From Dictyobacter formicarum (GTDB lineage: Bacteria; Chloroflexota; Ktedonobacteria; Ktedonobacterales; Ktedonobacteraceae), in the NCBI RefSeq assembly GCF_016587435.1, contig NZ_BNJJ01000040.1:1-49918 (forward strand): a stretch of DNA of 49,918 nt. The letters run 5' to 3'. Shown here one piece after another: positions 8,911-16,897 of this stretch. The notes beneath the pieces were generated by a model that was not told where the DNA came from, did no database searches, and was given only the letters and a program-made list of their open reading frames with translations. The position numbers and the translations under genes are program-made. Numbering within the stretch: position 1 is the stretch's first letter; the number at the start of each line of letters is the position of its first letter.

Positions 8911-9564
8911 TTAGTTCTCTTTAAGCAACTGTTTCAAATTTCCTGCCATCTGGGCTGGATCGAAGTCATCGCCCATATAGACGCGCTCGTTGCCTTTTTT
9001 ATCGATCACATAGAGCGCTGAACTGTGGTTCACTTTTTGTTGTTGCTGTTGGGCATAGATACTATAGCTTGACCAGATCGGAGAAAGTTGTTGCTGGGTA
9101 CCGGTCAAGAAATGCCAGTAGTCCTGCATATTATGCTCGGTAGAGAATTTCAATGCCTCGGCTGTGGTATCGCGCTTAGGGTCCGTACTTACTGCCAGGA
9201 TAGCAACATTTTTAGCATCGCTACCAAGTTGTTGTAAGGTCGTGTGCAGGTGTTCAGCTGTCAGAGGGCATACATCGGGACAGTGGGTGTATAAAAAGGT
9301 CACCACAACCGGTTTCCCACGAAACTGCGCGAGCGAGACGGTCTTGCCATATTGATCTGTGAGCTGAAAATTGGGAGCGGGTGTGCCATTCAGATCCGTT
9401 CCTTGCAGTCCGGACGCAGAGGTAGACGTACCACTGCTACTGCTGCTGGGTGAGGACGGTGTAGCCCGGTTGTGTTGAATGACAGTAATTAAAATGACGA
9501 CTATCACCGCCAGAGTGATAACGGATAATCGTGAAGCAAGTCGCCAACTCATACGCATACTCAT
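8911..9564 (-). CDS. SCO1/SenC-type copper chaperone for cytochrome oxidase
   Basis: Membrane-anchored thioredoxin-fold protein that delivers copper to the CuA site of oxidase subunit II. A membrane helix spans about residues 13-30. A Ser/Thr/Pro linker then leads to the thioredoxin-like domain from about 62 (PAPNFQLTDQYG). The copper ligands are visible: CPDVC at 95-99 and the conserved His at 180 (KVNHSSALYVID). The 217-residue length is normal for the family. It lies upstream of and on the same strand as no other oxidase gene except ctaB, whose stop-side follows directly; both sit back-to-back with the plus-strand oxidase genes. It probably shares a transcript with ctaB (20-base gap). Confidence 0.92.
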   Translation of the reverse strand: MSMRMSWRLASRLSVITLAVIVVILITVIQHNRATPSSPSSSSSGTSTSASGLQGTDLNGTPAPNFQLTDQYGKTVSLAQFRGKPVVVTFLYTHCPDVCPLTAEHLHTTLQQLGSDAKNVAILAVSTDPKRDTTAEALKFSTEHNMQDYWHFLTGTQQQLSPIWSSYSIYAQQQQQKVNHSSALYVIDKKGNERVYMGDDFDPAQMAGNLKQLLKEN

Positions 9565-9583
9565 AATACCTTGACCTTGATAA

Positions 9584-10498
9584 CTAGAACAGGATGCGGT
9601 CTATCACCATCAGTGCGAAGATCGCGGCCAGATAGCAGTTAGAATACCAGAAGATAGTACGTGCCCAGTTTTTGCTCTGGTCGGTAATCAGGCGAATCGA
9701 CATATAGATGAGAATGCCACCCAGGATGATCGCGCCGATCAGGTAGAGATAGCTCATGGTGTGCATCACGAAGAGCATCATTGTTACAGCAAATAACAGG
9801 AGCGAATAAAAGAAGATCTGGCGTCGTGTCTCAGAATCACCCAGAACCACTGGCAGCATCGGCACGTGAGCTTTCTCATAATCTTTTTTGATCAGCAGTG
9901 AGAGGGCCCAGAAGTGTGGTGGTGTCCAGTAGAAGATGATGGCGAAGAGCCAGATGGCGGATAGGGAGACATTATTGGTTACGGCCGCCCAGCCAACCAG
10001 TACCGGAACAGAGCCAGCGGCGCCGCCAATTACAATGTTTTGCGCGCTATTGCGTTTGAGTCCCATTGTATAGACAAATACATAGAACAGAATGGCTCCC
10101 ATGGCCAGGCCTGCGCTAAGCAGATTGACGAATAGGCTTAACACAATGAATGATACGACGCCCAGGCCAACGCCAAAGATCAGGGCAGGCACAGGTTGGA
10201 CGCGACCAGACGGCAACGAGCGACGCTGTGTACGACCCATAATCTGGTCGATATCGCGATCGATATAACAGTTAATTGCATTAGCACTGCCAGCCGCCAT
10301 GGCGCCGCCCACCAGGGTTGCCAGCACCAATCCTAGATTGGGCAGGCCGCGACCAGCAATCGCCATGGCCGCCACTGTGGTGCCAAGTAGCAAGACTGTC
10401 ACATGTGGTTTCATCAGATTAATGTAAGCTGAAAGAGTCTGACGAAAAGGATGGACCTGCTTTGGCTCTTCAAGCTCACTATGGCTTAATACCTTCAT
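9584..10498 (-). CDS. ctaB: Protoheme IX farnesyltransferase (heme O synthase)
   Basis: Integral membrane prenyltransferase that adds a farnesyl group to heme B to make heme O, the precursor of heme A or the cofactor of heme O oxidases. The UbiA-family signature is present in NCYIDRDIDQIMGRT, with the following RRSLPSGRV, and the second polyprenyl loop region lies near KKDYEKAHVPMLP. The roughly nine hydrophobic segments and 304-residue length fit CtaB. It is divergent from ctaG with a 216-base shared upstream region and is followed by the SCO gene. No CtaA heme A synthase is seen in this window. Confidence 0.95.
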   Translation of the reverse strand: MKVLSHSELEEPKQVHPFRQTLSAYINLMKPHVTVLLLGTTVAAMAIAGRGLPNLGLVLATLVGGAMAAGSANAINCYIDRDIDQIMGRTQRRSLPSGRVQPVPALIFGVGLGVVSFIVLSLFVNLLSAGLAMGAILFYVFVYTMGLKRNSAQNIVIGGAAGSVPVLVGWAAVTNNVSLSAIWLFAIIFYWTPPHFWALSLLIKKDYEKAHVPMLPVVLGDSETRRQIFFYSLLLFAVTMMLFVMHTMSYLYLIGAIILGGILIYMSIRLITDQSKNWARTIFWYSNCYLAAIFALMVIDRILF

Positions 10499-10652
10499 AC
10501 ACGAGGCTCCCTATAGTCTATAAAGTTTGACGTTCCCTATTGTCGGCGCCATTCCTGATACTACCCTTGCAGTCAGTTTCTCTTACCTTACAATTGCCTG
10601 AACGTTTGGGCCCGCCTGAAAAAAGACTGTTTATCTGCAGGCAAAATTTTAC

Positions 10653-10681
10653 TTGTCGCCTCCTCGCTGTCCTGCTATAGT
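10653..10681 (+). promoter_or_regulatory. Sigma70-type promoter for ctaG
   Basis: TTGTCG (10653-10658), 17-base spacer, TATAGT (10676-10681). The predicted start near 10688 is about 27 bases before the ctaG ATG at 10715, with GGAAAGG as ribosome site. It lies in the divergent ctaB-ctaG region. Confidence 0.55.
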
Positions 10682-10714
10682 ATGTAAGAGGATTTTCTGG
10701 AAAGGTCATCAAAC

Positions 10715-11599
10715 ATGCGAGCAGACGTAGGATTAAACTTCTGGCTGACCCAATGGAATTGGCAACCGTCAATTATTTTAGGGACCGCCATTATCCTTGG
10801 TCTCTATATCTATCTGGTAGGCCCGATACGTGAAAAATATCAATTAGGTGAGCCGGTGAAGAGCAGGCAGGCAGTGCTTTTCTTCGCAGGTGTCTATTGT
10901 ATATTCTTCGCTTTGGTGTCGCCATTGGATGAGCTAGGGGACGCCTACCTCTTTAGCGCGCATATGGTACAACATCTGCTGCTGACGATCGTTGCCCCGC
11001 CGTTGATGATTGTGGGTACACCCGGCTGGTTGTTCCAGTCGCTACTCAACAGACGTATAATCTACAAGGTAGGAAGGTTCCTGACGTATCCAGCGGTAGC
11101 GTTTGTCATCTTCAACGTCAACTTCTGGCTCTGGCATGCACCGGCGCTCTATGACGCAACACTGTATGATCCTAATTTACATATTCTGGAGCATATAACG
11201 TATATCGTCACGGGCGTGATCTACTGGTGGCCGGTCTTTAGTCCGCTTCAAGAAGGATGGCCTCGCCTCTCGATGGGTGGCCAATTGCTGTATATCTTTC
11301 TTGGCGGCATGCCAACAGTCTTGCTAGGAGCTGGCCTGACCTTCATGGATCCTCTCTATGAGCCTTATATTCATGCGCCGCGCGCATGGGGCCTTTCGCC
11401 TGCGACGGATCAGCAGCTAGGCGGCCTGATCATGTGGATACCTGCCAACATTGCTTACATTATAGTAGCAAGCGTATTCTTTATTCGCTGGATGCAAGCG
11501 CAGGACGAAAAACAGCGAATGGAGGAGGAGCGCCGCTACGCTGCCGAAATTGAGGAGGAGCTCTTCGAAGAAGAGCACGATGCCTCTGCGCATGCTTAA
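10715..11599 (+). CDS. ctaG: Cytochrome c oxidase assembly protein, CtaG (caa3) family
   Basis: Polytopic membrane protein needed for maturation of caa3-type oxidases, believed to handle copper. The hallmark region HMVQHLLLTIVAPPLMIVGTP is seen around residues 88-108 (read here as consecutive motifs HMVQHLLL and APPLMIVGTP). Further histidines lie in WLWHAPALYD and ILEHITYIV. About seven hydrophobic segments are followed by a charged C-terminal tail rich in Glu (EEERRYAAEIEEELFEEEH). Length of 294 residues is typical. It has its own promoter and a terminator overlapping its stop codon, so it is probably transcribed separately from the coxB operon. Confidence 0.93.
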   Translation: MRADVGLNFWLTQWNWQPSIILGTAIILGLYIYLVGPIREKYQLGEPVKSRQAVLFFAGVYCIFFALVSPLDELGDAYLFSAHMVQHLLLTIVAPPLMIVGTPGWLFQSLLNRRIIYKVGRFLTYPAVAFVIFNVNFWLWHAPALYDATLYDPNLHILEHITYIVTGVIYWWPVFSPLQEGWPRLSMGGQLLYIFLGGMPTVLLGAGLTFMDPLYEPYIHAPRAWGLSPATDQQLGGLIMWIPANIAYIIVASVFFIRWMQAQDEKQRMEEERRYAAEIEEELFEEEHDASAHA

Positions 11600-11613
11600 A
11601 AAGCATGCGTTTT
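11589..11613 (+). terminator. Terminator overlapping the ctaG stop codon
   Basis: A 9-bp perfect stem, CGCATGCTT / AAGCATGCG (arms 11589-11597 and 11601-11609), has loop AAA and is followed by TTTT. The ctaG TAA lies at 11597-11599, inside the hairpin. Confidence 0.7.
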
Positions 11614-11619
11614 AAGCTG

Positions 11620-11774
11620 AGGCAAGGAGGAGATCATGTCCCCGGCATGCTCGTCAGCACCTATGATGGTTCGCGCCTGGGGCGCTGACGCCCCCAGGCT
11701 GGCGGTGCAAGCACCTCCCCCGTTCAGGTTCTTGTAAGGTTCGTTTTTGAAATTGCAAGTTTTGTGTTAGGCTC
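11620..11774. repeat. Intergenic repeat block and conserved pre-coxB element
   Basis: Contains an 8-bp hairpin GCCTGGGG / CCCCAGGC (11675-11699) with the GGGGCGCTGACG core that also follows hairpin element C. After it, 11721-11774 aligns without gaps to 21737-21790 upstream of the cytochrome c maturation operon: 18 of 20 bases at the left end (TTCAGGT..TTGTAAGGT), then TTGCAAGTT and AGGCTC at equal spacing. Confidence 0.6.
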
Positions 11775-11866
11775 CATCGCTACACTACACCAGTACAGTG
11801 GAAAAATGTCGCCAAAACAAGACATCATCGTCCATCGTCAATCAATTGTTTAGGAGAGATTTAGAC

Positions 11867-13015
11867 GTGAGGATGCCGGTATTTCGTAGGGCAAAGCGCT
11901 GGCTAGCATTGCTCAGCCTGCTGTCATTGTCCTCTATTCTATTAGCCGCATGCGGTGAAAACTCACCCTCGATCCTGGATACGTCCGGACCAGTAGCTGC
12001 CAGTGAAAGCAGCCTGTTCTGGTTGATCCTGATCATTTCGGTAATTATCTTTGTCCTGGTCGAGGGCATATTGATTTTCTCCATTATTCGCTACCGTGAG
12101 CGACCTGGAGCTCCGAATCCATTCCAAAATCACGGTAACTTGAAACTGGAACTCGTTTGGACTGTTATTCCAACGCTGGTACTTTTTGTAATTCTCTTTT
12201 TTACGATCCGTGGTCTACTCTACGTGGCTCCTGAAAATGAGCCTGCCGCGAGTGCATCGCAGCCAAAGATCGAGGTTACAGCTATCGGTCACCAGTGGTG
12301 GTGGGAGTTCTACTATCCGAATTACCATGTCACAACTGCTGACACGCTGGAGGTGCCGGTCAACACTACCGTGCACGTCAACCTGTTTTCAAACAACGTG
12401 ATCCATAGTTTCTGGGTCCCTGCTTTGACTGGTAAAACAGACGTAGTGCCTGGTCATAACAACACCAAGTGGTTTGTGGCAGAAAAAGCGGGTACATATA
12501 CAGGTATCTGTGCCGAGTATTGTGGCACCCAGCACGCGAATATGCGTTTCAACGTCAAGGTAGTCAATAACAATGACTTCCAATCCTGGGTGTCGACGCA
12601 ACAGCAGGCTGCTGCTGCTCCAACCGATCCCCTGGCCCAGAAGGGTGCTGCGTTGTTTAAAAACCAGTGTTCTTCCTGTCATGGTATCGTTGGTGTGAAT
12701 TTGAAGCAGTTCTACAACACTGCGCAGGAATGTACCGATTTGCCAGGTGGTAAAGCCAATGGCACCCCTGAATGTCTGATTGGTCCAAACCTGACGCACT
12801 TCGGCAGTCGTAATTTGCTTGCTGGTGGAGTGCTGGATAACAATACCGCCAATGGTAACTGTGATCCAAATAATCCAAACCTGATGCAACAATGTAACCT
12901 GGCAAAATGGTTGAAAGATCCCCAGGGTGTCAAGCCTGGGAATGATATGAACATTGGTGAGCTGACCAATGATCAGATTCAACAGCTGGTTGCTTATCTG
13001 GAAGGGTTAAAATAA
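11867..13015 (+). CDS. coxB: Cytochrome c oxidase subunit II with fused cytochrome c domain
   Basis: Subunit II of a caa3-type terminal oxidase: receives electrons from cytochrome c via CuA and passes them to subunit I. The GTG at 11867 with AGGAGAG eight bases upstream is the preferred start (382 residues). The lipoprotein signal has lipobox LLAAC with Cys29. Two membrane helices follow at about 45-65 and 90-112. The CuA domain has HQWWWEF and CAEYCGTQHANM (Cys215, Cys219, His223, Met226). A linker then leads to a C-type cytochrome domain with CSSCH (268-272), with Met from the NDMNIGEL region as possible axial ligand. Covalent heme attachment here depends on the Ccm system encoded at 21842-30592. 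First gene of a coxB-coxA-IV-coxC operon. Confidence 0.95.
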   Translation: MRMPVFRRAKRWLALLSLLSLSSILLAACGENSPSILDTSGPVAASESSLFWLILIISVIIFVLVEGILIFSIIRYRERPGAPNPFQNHGNLKLELVWTVIPTLVLFVILFFTIRGLLYVAPENEPAASASQPKIEVTAIGHQWWWEFYYPNYHVTTADTLEVPVNTTVHVNLFSNNVIHSFWVPALTGKTDVVPGHNNTKWFVAEKAGTYTGICAEYCGTQHANMRFNVKVVNNNDFQSWVSTQQQAAAAPTDPLAQKGAALFKNQCSSCHGIVGVNLKQFYNTAQECTDLPGGKANGTPECLIGPNLTHFGSRNLLAGGVLDNNTANGNCDPNNPNLMQQCNLAKWLKDPQGVKPGNDMNIGELTNDQIQQLVAYLEGLK

Positions 13016-13064
13016 CCTGCCTTGCCCTGTGACCCTTTGGGGCTAGACACTGGAGGATTTGCGC

Positions 13065-14759
13065 ATGGCGACTCGCACCATCGGTGAACACACCACGACA
13101 ACAACGACAACGGGTGTGCGCCGAAAGCGCTTTAGCGAAACCTATATTGGTGAATGGATAACAACGACCGATCATAAGCAGCTCGGTCTGATGTATCTGA
13201 TCACCGGTTTCTTTTTCTTCGTTGTGGGCGGTATGGAGGCCCTCCTGATCCGCACGCAGCTGGCGTTGCCGAATGGTAAGGTACTGGATCCTAATACTTA
13301 TAACCAGATCTTTACCATGCACGGCACGACCATGATTTTCTTGTTCGTTATTCCTGTGCTCTCGGGTTTTGGTAACTATGTGGTGCCGCTGATGCTCGGC
13401 GCGCGCGACATGGCGTACCCGCGTATGAATGCCTTTGGTTACTGGCTGGTGCTCTTTGGTGGCATCTTTATGCAGGCTAGCTTCCTGTTTGGTCAGGCAC
13501 CAAATGGTGGCTGGTTTATGTATGCTCCGCTGAGTGAGTTAGCGGCTGGCCATGGTTATCAGGCTACCCCGCTGATGAATGCCGACTTCTGGCTGCTGGG
13601 TACAACTCTGCTGGGTGTCTCGTCCATTGCCGGTTCGCTCAACTTCGTTGTGACTATCTTCAAGTTGCGCGCCCCTGGCATGAGCATCAACCGTATGCCA
13701 CTGTTCTCATGGATGATCCTGGTGATGTCCTTCCTGCTGCTGTTCGCATTGCCCAGTCTGACTGTGGCCAGCGTACTGCTGCTGCTGGACCGCCACCTGG
13801 GTAGCCATTTCTATCAGTACGGTAACGGTGGTGATCCACTGCTCTGGCAGCACCTCTTCTGGTCCTTTGGCCACCCCGAGGTGTACATCCTGATTCTGCC
13901 GGCATTTGGTATTATCTCTGAGGTTCTGCCGGTATTCTCGCGCAAACCGATCTTTGGTTATACCTTCATCGCCTGGTCTGGTGTGGCTATCGGCTTCTTG
14001 AGCTTTACCGTATGGGCACACCATATGTTCGCTGTGGGTCTGCCTTCGATCGCGCAGGCTTTCTTTGCTACCAGCACAACGCTGATCGCTATTCCAACCG
14101 CGGTAAAAATCTTTAACTGGCTGGCTACCACTGTTGGTGGTAAGCTGCGCTTCAATGCTCCGATGCTCTTTGCGCTCGGCTTTATTGCTATGTTCCTGAT
14201 CGGTGGTTTGAATGGTGCCGCCCTGGCGGTTGTGCCTTTCGACTATCAGATCACTGATAGCTACTTTGTGGTGGCGCATATCCACTATGTACTCTTTGGC
14301 GGTACCGCGCTGGCCGTTTTTTCGGGTATCTACTACTGGTTCCCCAAATTCACCGGCAAGCTGATGGATGATCGCCTGGGTAAATGGCATTTCTGGGTCA
14401 CCTTCCTTGGCCTGAACCTGACCTTCTTCCCCATGCACATCATGGGTATCCTGGGCATGCCCCGCCGTGTCTACACCTATCCCGGTAACCTGGGTTGGAA
14501 TGATCTGAACCTGATGGCTTCCGTTGGTGCTTTGATCATTGGTATCGGCGTAATCATGTTCATGATCAATATCATCAAGAGCCTGAAGGCCGGCCAGCCA
14601 GCTGGAGACGATCCATGGGATGCCTTTACACTGGAATGGGATACCACATCTCCTCCGAAGAAATACAACTTCCTGGAGATCCCGGTTGTACGCAGCCGCC
14701 GTCCTTTCTATGACAAAAAGTATCCAGAGAAAGCCGACTGGAAATCCGTCATTCACTAA
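13065..14759 (+). CDS. coxA: Cytochrome c oxidase subunit I, A1 type
   Basis: Catalytic heme-copper subunit that reduces oxygen to water and pumps protons. The ATG at 13065 has GGAGGA seven bases upstream and gives 564 residues. Twelve-helix hydrophobic pattern. Key motifs: TMHGTTMIFLF (low-spin heme His), GHPEVYILILPAFG with the His-Tyr pair and the glutamate that marks the A1 D-channel, WAHHMFAVG (CuB histidines), and VAHIHYVLFGG (heme a and a3 ligands). A conserved C-terminal tail WDAFTLEWDTTSPPK is typical. It follows coxB by 49 bases and precedes the small subunit gene, so the four genes form one operon. Confidence 0.97.
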   Translation: MATRTIGEHTTTTTTTGVRRKRFSETYIGEWITTTDHKQLGLMYLITGFFFFVVGGMEALLIRTQLALPNGKVLDPNTYNQIFTMHGTTMIFLFVIPVLSGFGNYVVPLMLGARDMAYPRMNAFGYWLVLFGGIFMQASFLFGQAPNGGWFMYAPLSELAAGHGYQATPLMNADFWLLGTTLLGVSSIAGSLNFVVTIFKLRAPGMSINRMPLFSWMILVMSFLLLFALPSLTVASVLLLLDRHLGSHFYQYGNGGDPLLWQHLFWSFGHPEVYILILPAFGIISEVLPVFSRKPIFGYTFIAWSGVAIGFLSFTVWAHHMFAVGLPSIAQAFFATSTTLIAIPTAVKIFNWLATTVGGKLRFNAPMLFALGFIAMFLIGGLNGAALAVVPFDYQITDSYFVVAHIHYVLFGGTALAVFSGIYYWFPKFTGKLMDDRLGKWHFWVTFLGLNLTFFPMHIMGILGMPRRVYTYPGNLGWNDLNLMASVGALIIGIGVIMFMINIIKSLKAGQPAGDDPWDAFTLEWDTTSPPKKYNFLEIPVVRSRRPFYDKKYPEKADWKSVIH

Positions 14760-14810
14760 GTGTGAGTAACCTATCCACCCCGGTGGAAACAAGACTAGTA
14801 GAGGTATAAG

Positions 14811-15185
14811 GTGTCTCAAGAACAAACAAACCGCGTAGAGCAGCCGATGCCAGTGAAGGAGAGCGACACTTCTGTCGCTCCTCTCGCCAGCGGCACGCCG
14901 ACCTCCGACTCTGCGCCAGCGGATCAACAGCAGGTGTCACAAGAGGAGGTCACAGCTACGGGGGCACAGCCTAAGAAGAATCCGACAGGTAGAAAGCGGG
15001 CCAGGGCCAAAGGCCGACTGGTCAATGCTGAGGAAGTAATGCCGCGACCCAGTTTGTGGCCGCTGGGCATGGCTTTTTCGCTGGCTTTCGTCCTGTTTGG
15101 AGTTGTTGCAGGCCCGGTTGTGCTTGGGATTGGCATTGTACTGCTTGTTATATCGGGTGCGGGTTGGGCTTTAGAGCGTCGATAA
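14811..15185 (+). CDS. Small oxidase subunit-IV-like membrane protein
   Basis: Probable small accessory subunit of the oxidase. Residues 1-75 are hydrophilic and low in complexity, rich in Ser, Gln, Pro and Ala, with a basic patch near 60-69 (RKRARAKGR). Residues 78-122 form two helices opening with PRPSLWPL and ending GAGWALERR, a pattern known from small subunit IV-like proteins of actinobacterial and Chloroflexi oxidases. The start is GTG at 14811. Its place between coxA and coxC supports a structural or assembly role. The same two-helix pattern occurs in two other proteins in this window. No catalytic residues are expected. Confidence 0.65.
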   Translation: MSQEQTNRVEQPMPVKESDTSVAPLASGTPTSDSAPADQQQVSQEEVTATGAQPKKNPTGRKRARAKGRLVNAEEVMPRPSLWPLGMAFSLAFVLFGVVAGPVVLGIGIVLLVISGAGWALERR

Positions 15186-15190
15186 AAGGT

Positions 15191-15209
15191 GAGGCTCGTA
15201 TTCGACGAG
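15191..15209 (+). terminator. Short hairpin between subunit-IV-like gene and coxC
   Basis: Stem GGCTCGT / ACGAGCC with loop ATTCG, followed by TTATCTTTAT rather than a pure T-run. It may attenuate or protect the transcript. It is unlikely to end it fully because coxC follows closely. Confidence 0.35.
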
Positions 15210-15241
15210 CCTTATCTTTATAGAGTTAGGGAGTTACTTGT

Positions 15242-15856
15242 ATGAGTGTTGCTCATGGCGAGCAGGTAAGGATACTTGAGGAGCACGGCCAGGAAAGCGG
15301 GCGCAGCCTTAACTGGTGGGGCATGGTTTTCTTCATCGGCTCAGAGGCTCTGATCTTTGCCAACCTGATCGCTGCTTTTCTCTATCTAGAGATTCGCAAT
15401 AATAGCCAGGTCTGGAAACTGGAATTTAGCATTGTGCCATTTATTGCCAGCGTTATCCTGTTTTCTAGTAGCTGGTTTGTGCATCAGGCTGGTTCTGGTA
15501 TCCGCAAGGGTAATCAGAAGCAGTTGATCTGGGGTCTGACCGGAACGATTATTCTGGGCTTGATCTTCCTGGGTTGTCAGGCTTATGAATATAACTCGTT
15601 GATTACCGGACCAGAGCATTTTACCATTTCCAGCAGCATCTTTGGTTCAGCCTTCTTTACCCTGACAGGCTTCCATGGTCTGCACGTGACGATCGGTGCG
15701 ATCTTCCTGATTGTGTGTCTGATTCGTTCTACGCGCGGCCACTTCACCAAGCAACAGCATTTCGCCATTCAGGCGGCTGAGATGTACTGGCACTTCGTTG
15801 ATATTGTCTGGGTATTCGTATTTTCCCTCGTTTACCTGGTGCCATTGCTGCGTTAA
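15242..15856 (+). CDS. coxC: Cytochrome c oxidase subunit III
   Basis: Integral membrane subunit that stabilises subunit I and its proton uptake. Residues 25-50 contain WGMVFFIGSEALIFANLIAA, the usual first helix pair of the short bacterial form. FFTLTGFHGLHVTIGAIFL and the C-terminal EMYWHFVDIVWVFVFSLVYL are diagnostic. Five membrane helices fit in 204 residues, the size of the short subunit III/CyoC class. It is the last gene of the operon and ends before a perfect terminator. Confidence 0.95.
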   Translation: MSVAHGEQVRILEEHGQESGRSLNWWGMVFFIGSEALIFANLIAAFLYLEIRNNSQVWKLEFSIVPFIASVILFSSSWFVHQAGSGIRKGNQKQLIWGLTGTIILGLIFLGCQAYEYNSLITGPEHFTISSSIFGSAFFTLTGFHGLHVTIGAIFLIVCLIRSTRGHFTKQQHFAIQAAEMYWHFVDIVWVFVFSLVYLVPLLR

Positions 15857-15887
15857 GCATCCTTACATTGCGCATTAGGCGTTAGTT

Positions 15888-15927
15888 TGTGACCTGATAT
15901 CTACAATAGATATCAGGTCACATTTTT
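15888..15927 (+). terminator. Rho-independent terminator after coxC
   Basis: A 15-bp perfect stem (arms 15888-15902 and 15908-15922) with loop ACAAT is followed by five T. It ends the coxB-A-IV-C transcript. Confidence 0.92.
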
Positions 15928-15969
15928 AGAGGGCACTGGACGGCCATGACCATGGTGGTCTCTACCACA

Positions 15970-16086
15970 CACTTCGCTCCTGCGGAGCTCAAAAAGTGTT
16001 TTAATGTTGATGCAAAAAATGCGCGACTGCGCATTTTTTGCATCAACATTAAAACAGAGAAGATTGGGGCGCTGACGTCCCCAGGC
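15970..16086. repeat. Hairpin element C
   Basis: Mini-hairpin GCTCC / GGAGC (15976-15988), then CTCAAAA and a 28-bp perfect stem (arms 15997-16024 and 16029-16056) with loop GACT and the TGCGC / GCGCA apex. The right flank AGATTGGGG...CCCCAGGC matches element B. It sits between the coxC terminator and the next gene. Confidence 0.9.
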
Positions 16087-16119
16087 TGGCGAGCGACGTG
16101 CGATTTAGTATGGCGGGGT

Positions 16120-16173
16120 CAGCCACGTTGCACTGGTAAATCTTTGCAAAGATTTACCAGTGCAACGTGGCTG
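16120..16173. repeat. Hairpin element D: 54-base loopless palindrome
   Basis: A 27-bp perfect inverted repeat (arms 16120-16146 and 16147-16173) with no spacer; the centre reads TTTGCAAA. The arm sequence is not related to A, B, C or E. Together with C it fills most of the 438-base gap before the zinc-ribbon gene. Confidence 0.88.
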
Positions 16174-16294
16174 TATCTGTTTTCGTATCTCATGGCGTCT
16201 TCATTATCTGCCCGGATGGTGGAAATATGTTACAATTGGAAAAGCAAGCTTAACTCCCAAATGTACCGTTTTGCTTTGGAGCAAGAAAGGCAGT

Positions 16295-16711
16295 ATGATG
16301 AAAGATGCAATGCACGGTAACGGGTCTGTCGTTGCCGTCCGGCACGATGATACGCGCAAGCGAAGAAGCCGCGCTCCTCAATACTGTTCTATCTGTACTG
16401 CGCGCATCTGGTTTGAGCCGATTGAGATGGTGGAACCGGAGGGTGTGCCTGAGCCCAGACTTTCATGGGTGCTCTGTAAAGCCTGCCATCAATCTTTGCA
16501 GAAGGAGATGACTCGCTCTCCTGTGCGCTCTCCCCTGCGCCTGCGTATCGCCATGGGGATTGTGGCGGCGGAACGCTGGCCCCATGCGTATTCTACCCGT
16601 GTGCGTGAATATATTAATGATCGACGCCTGGTGCTTTTTATCGCTATCGGTCTGGTTGTGGCGATGGTTCTCCACTTGATACTTATTGTGATGATAGCGG
16701 GCCTCAAATAG
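16295..16711 (+). CDS. Zinc-ribbon-like protein with C-terminal membrane anchor
   Basis: Not recognised as a named family. The first 29 residues are basic and polar. Two CxxC pairs, CSIC at 31-34 and CKAC at 61-64, could bind one zinc ion. A conserved-looking stretch RIAMGIVAAERWPHAYS follows. A single strongly hydrophobic helix at about 112-134 ends the protein, so the ribbon probably faces the cytoplasm. The frame is open further upstream into repeat DNA, but the ATG at 16295 with an AAGG site is the first plausible start (138 residues). It lies between the oxidase operon and the kinase-receiver regulator. Function unknown. Confidence 0.6.
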   Translation: MMKDAMHGNGSVVAVRHDDTRKRRSRAPQYCSICTARIWFEPIEMVEPEGVPEPRLSWVLCKACHQSLQKEMTRSPVRSPLRLRIAMGIVAAERWPHAYSTRVREYINDRRLVLFIAIGLVVAMVLHLILIVMIAGLK

Positions 16712-16897
16712 TAGTCTCCCCTTATCCTTGAGTACTATCCAATACCTTGTATATATCGTATGTTTGCCGGGCCATAAAGCGCGCTGGCAGGCTCTTCTCC
16801 CCCTGTTCTGCTGTGTGGCATGCGGTTGACTCTTATTGCTAAAATATGAATAGCCAGGTTCTACACATCACTAACAGGCGGGAAAGGGTTGTTTTGG

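Noticed and set aside
12389..12982. Minus-strand open frame opposite coxB
   Set aside because: Antisense to an intact coxB with CuA and CxxCH motifs; no protein family match.
13707..14927. Minus-strand open frame of 406 codons
   Set aside because: It is antisense to coxA, which has all heme and copper ligands. Its translation is low in hydrophobic order and has no motif.
16160..16294. Upstream extension of the zinc-ribbon gene
   Set aside because: It would start inside palindrome D and read through repeat DNA. The ATG at 16295 has the first plausible ribosome site.
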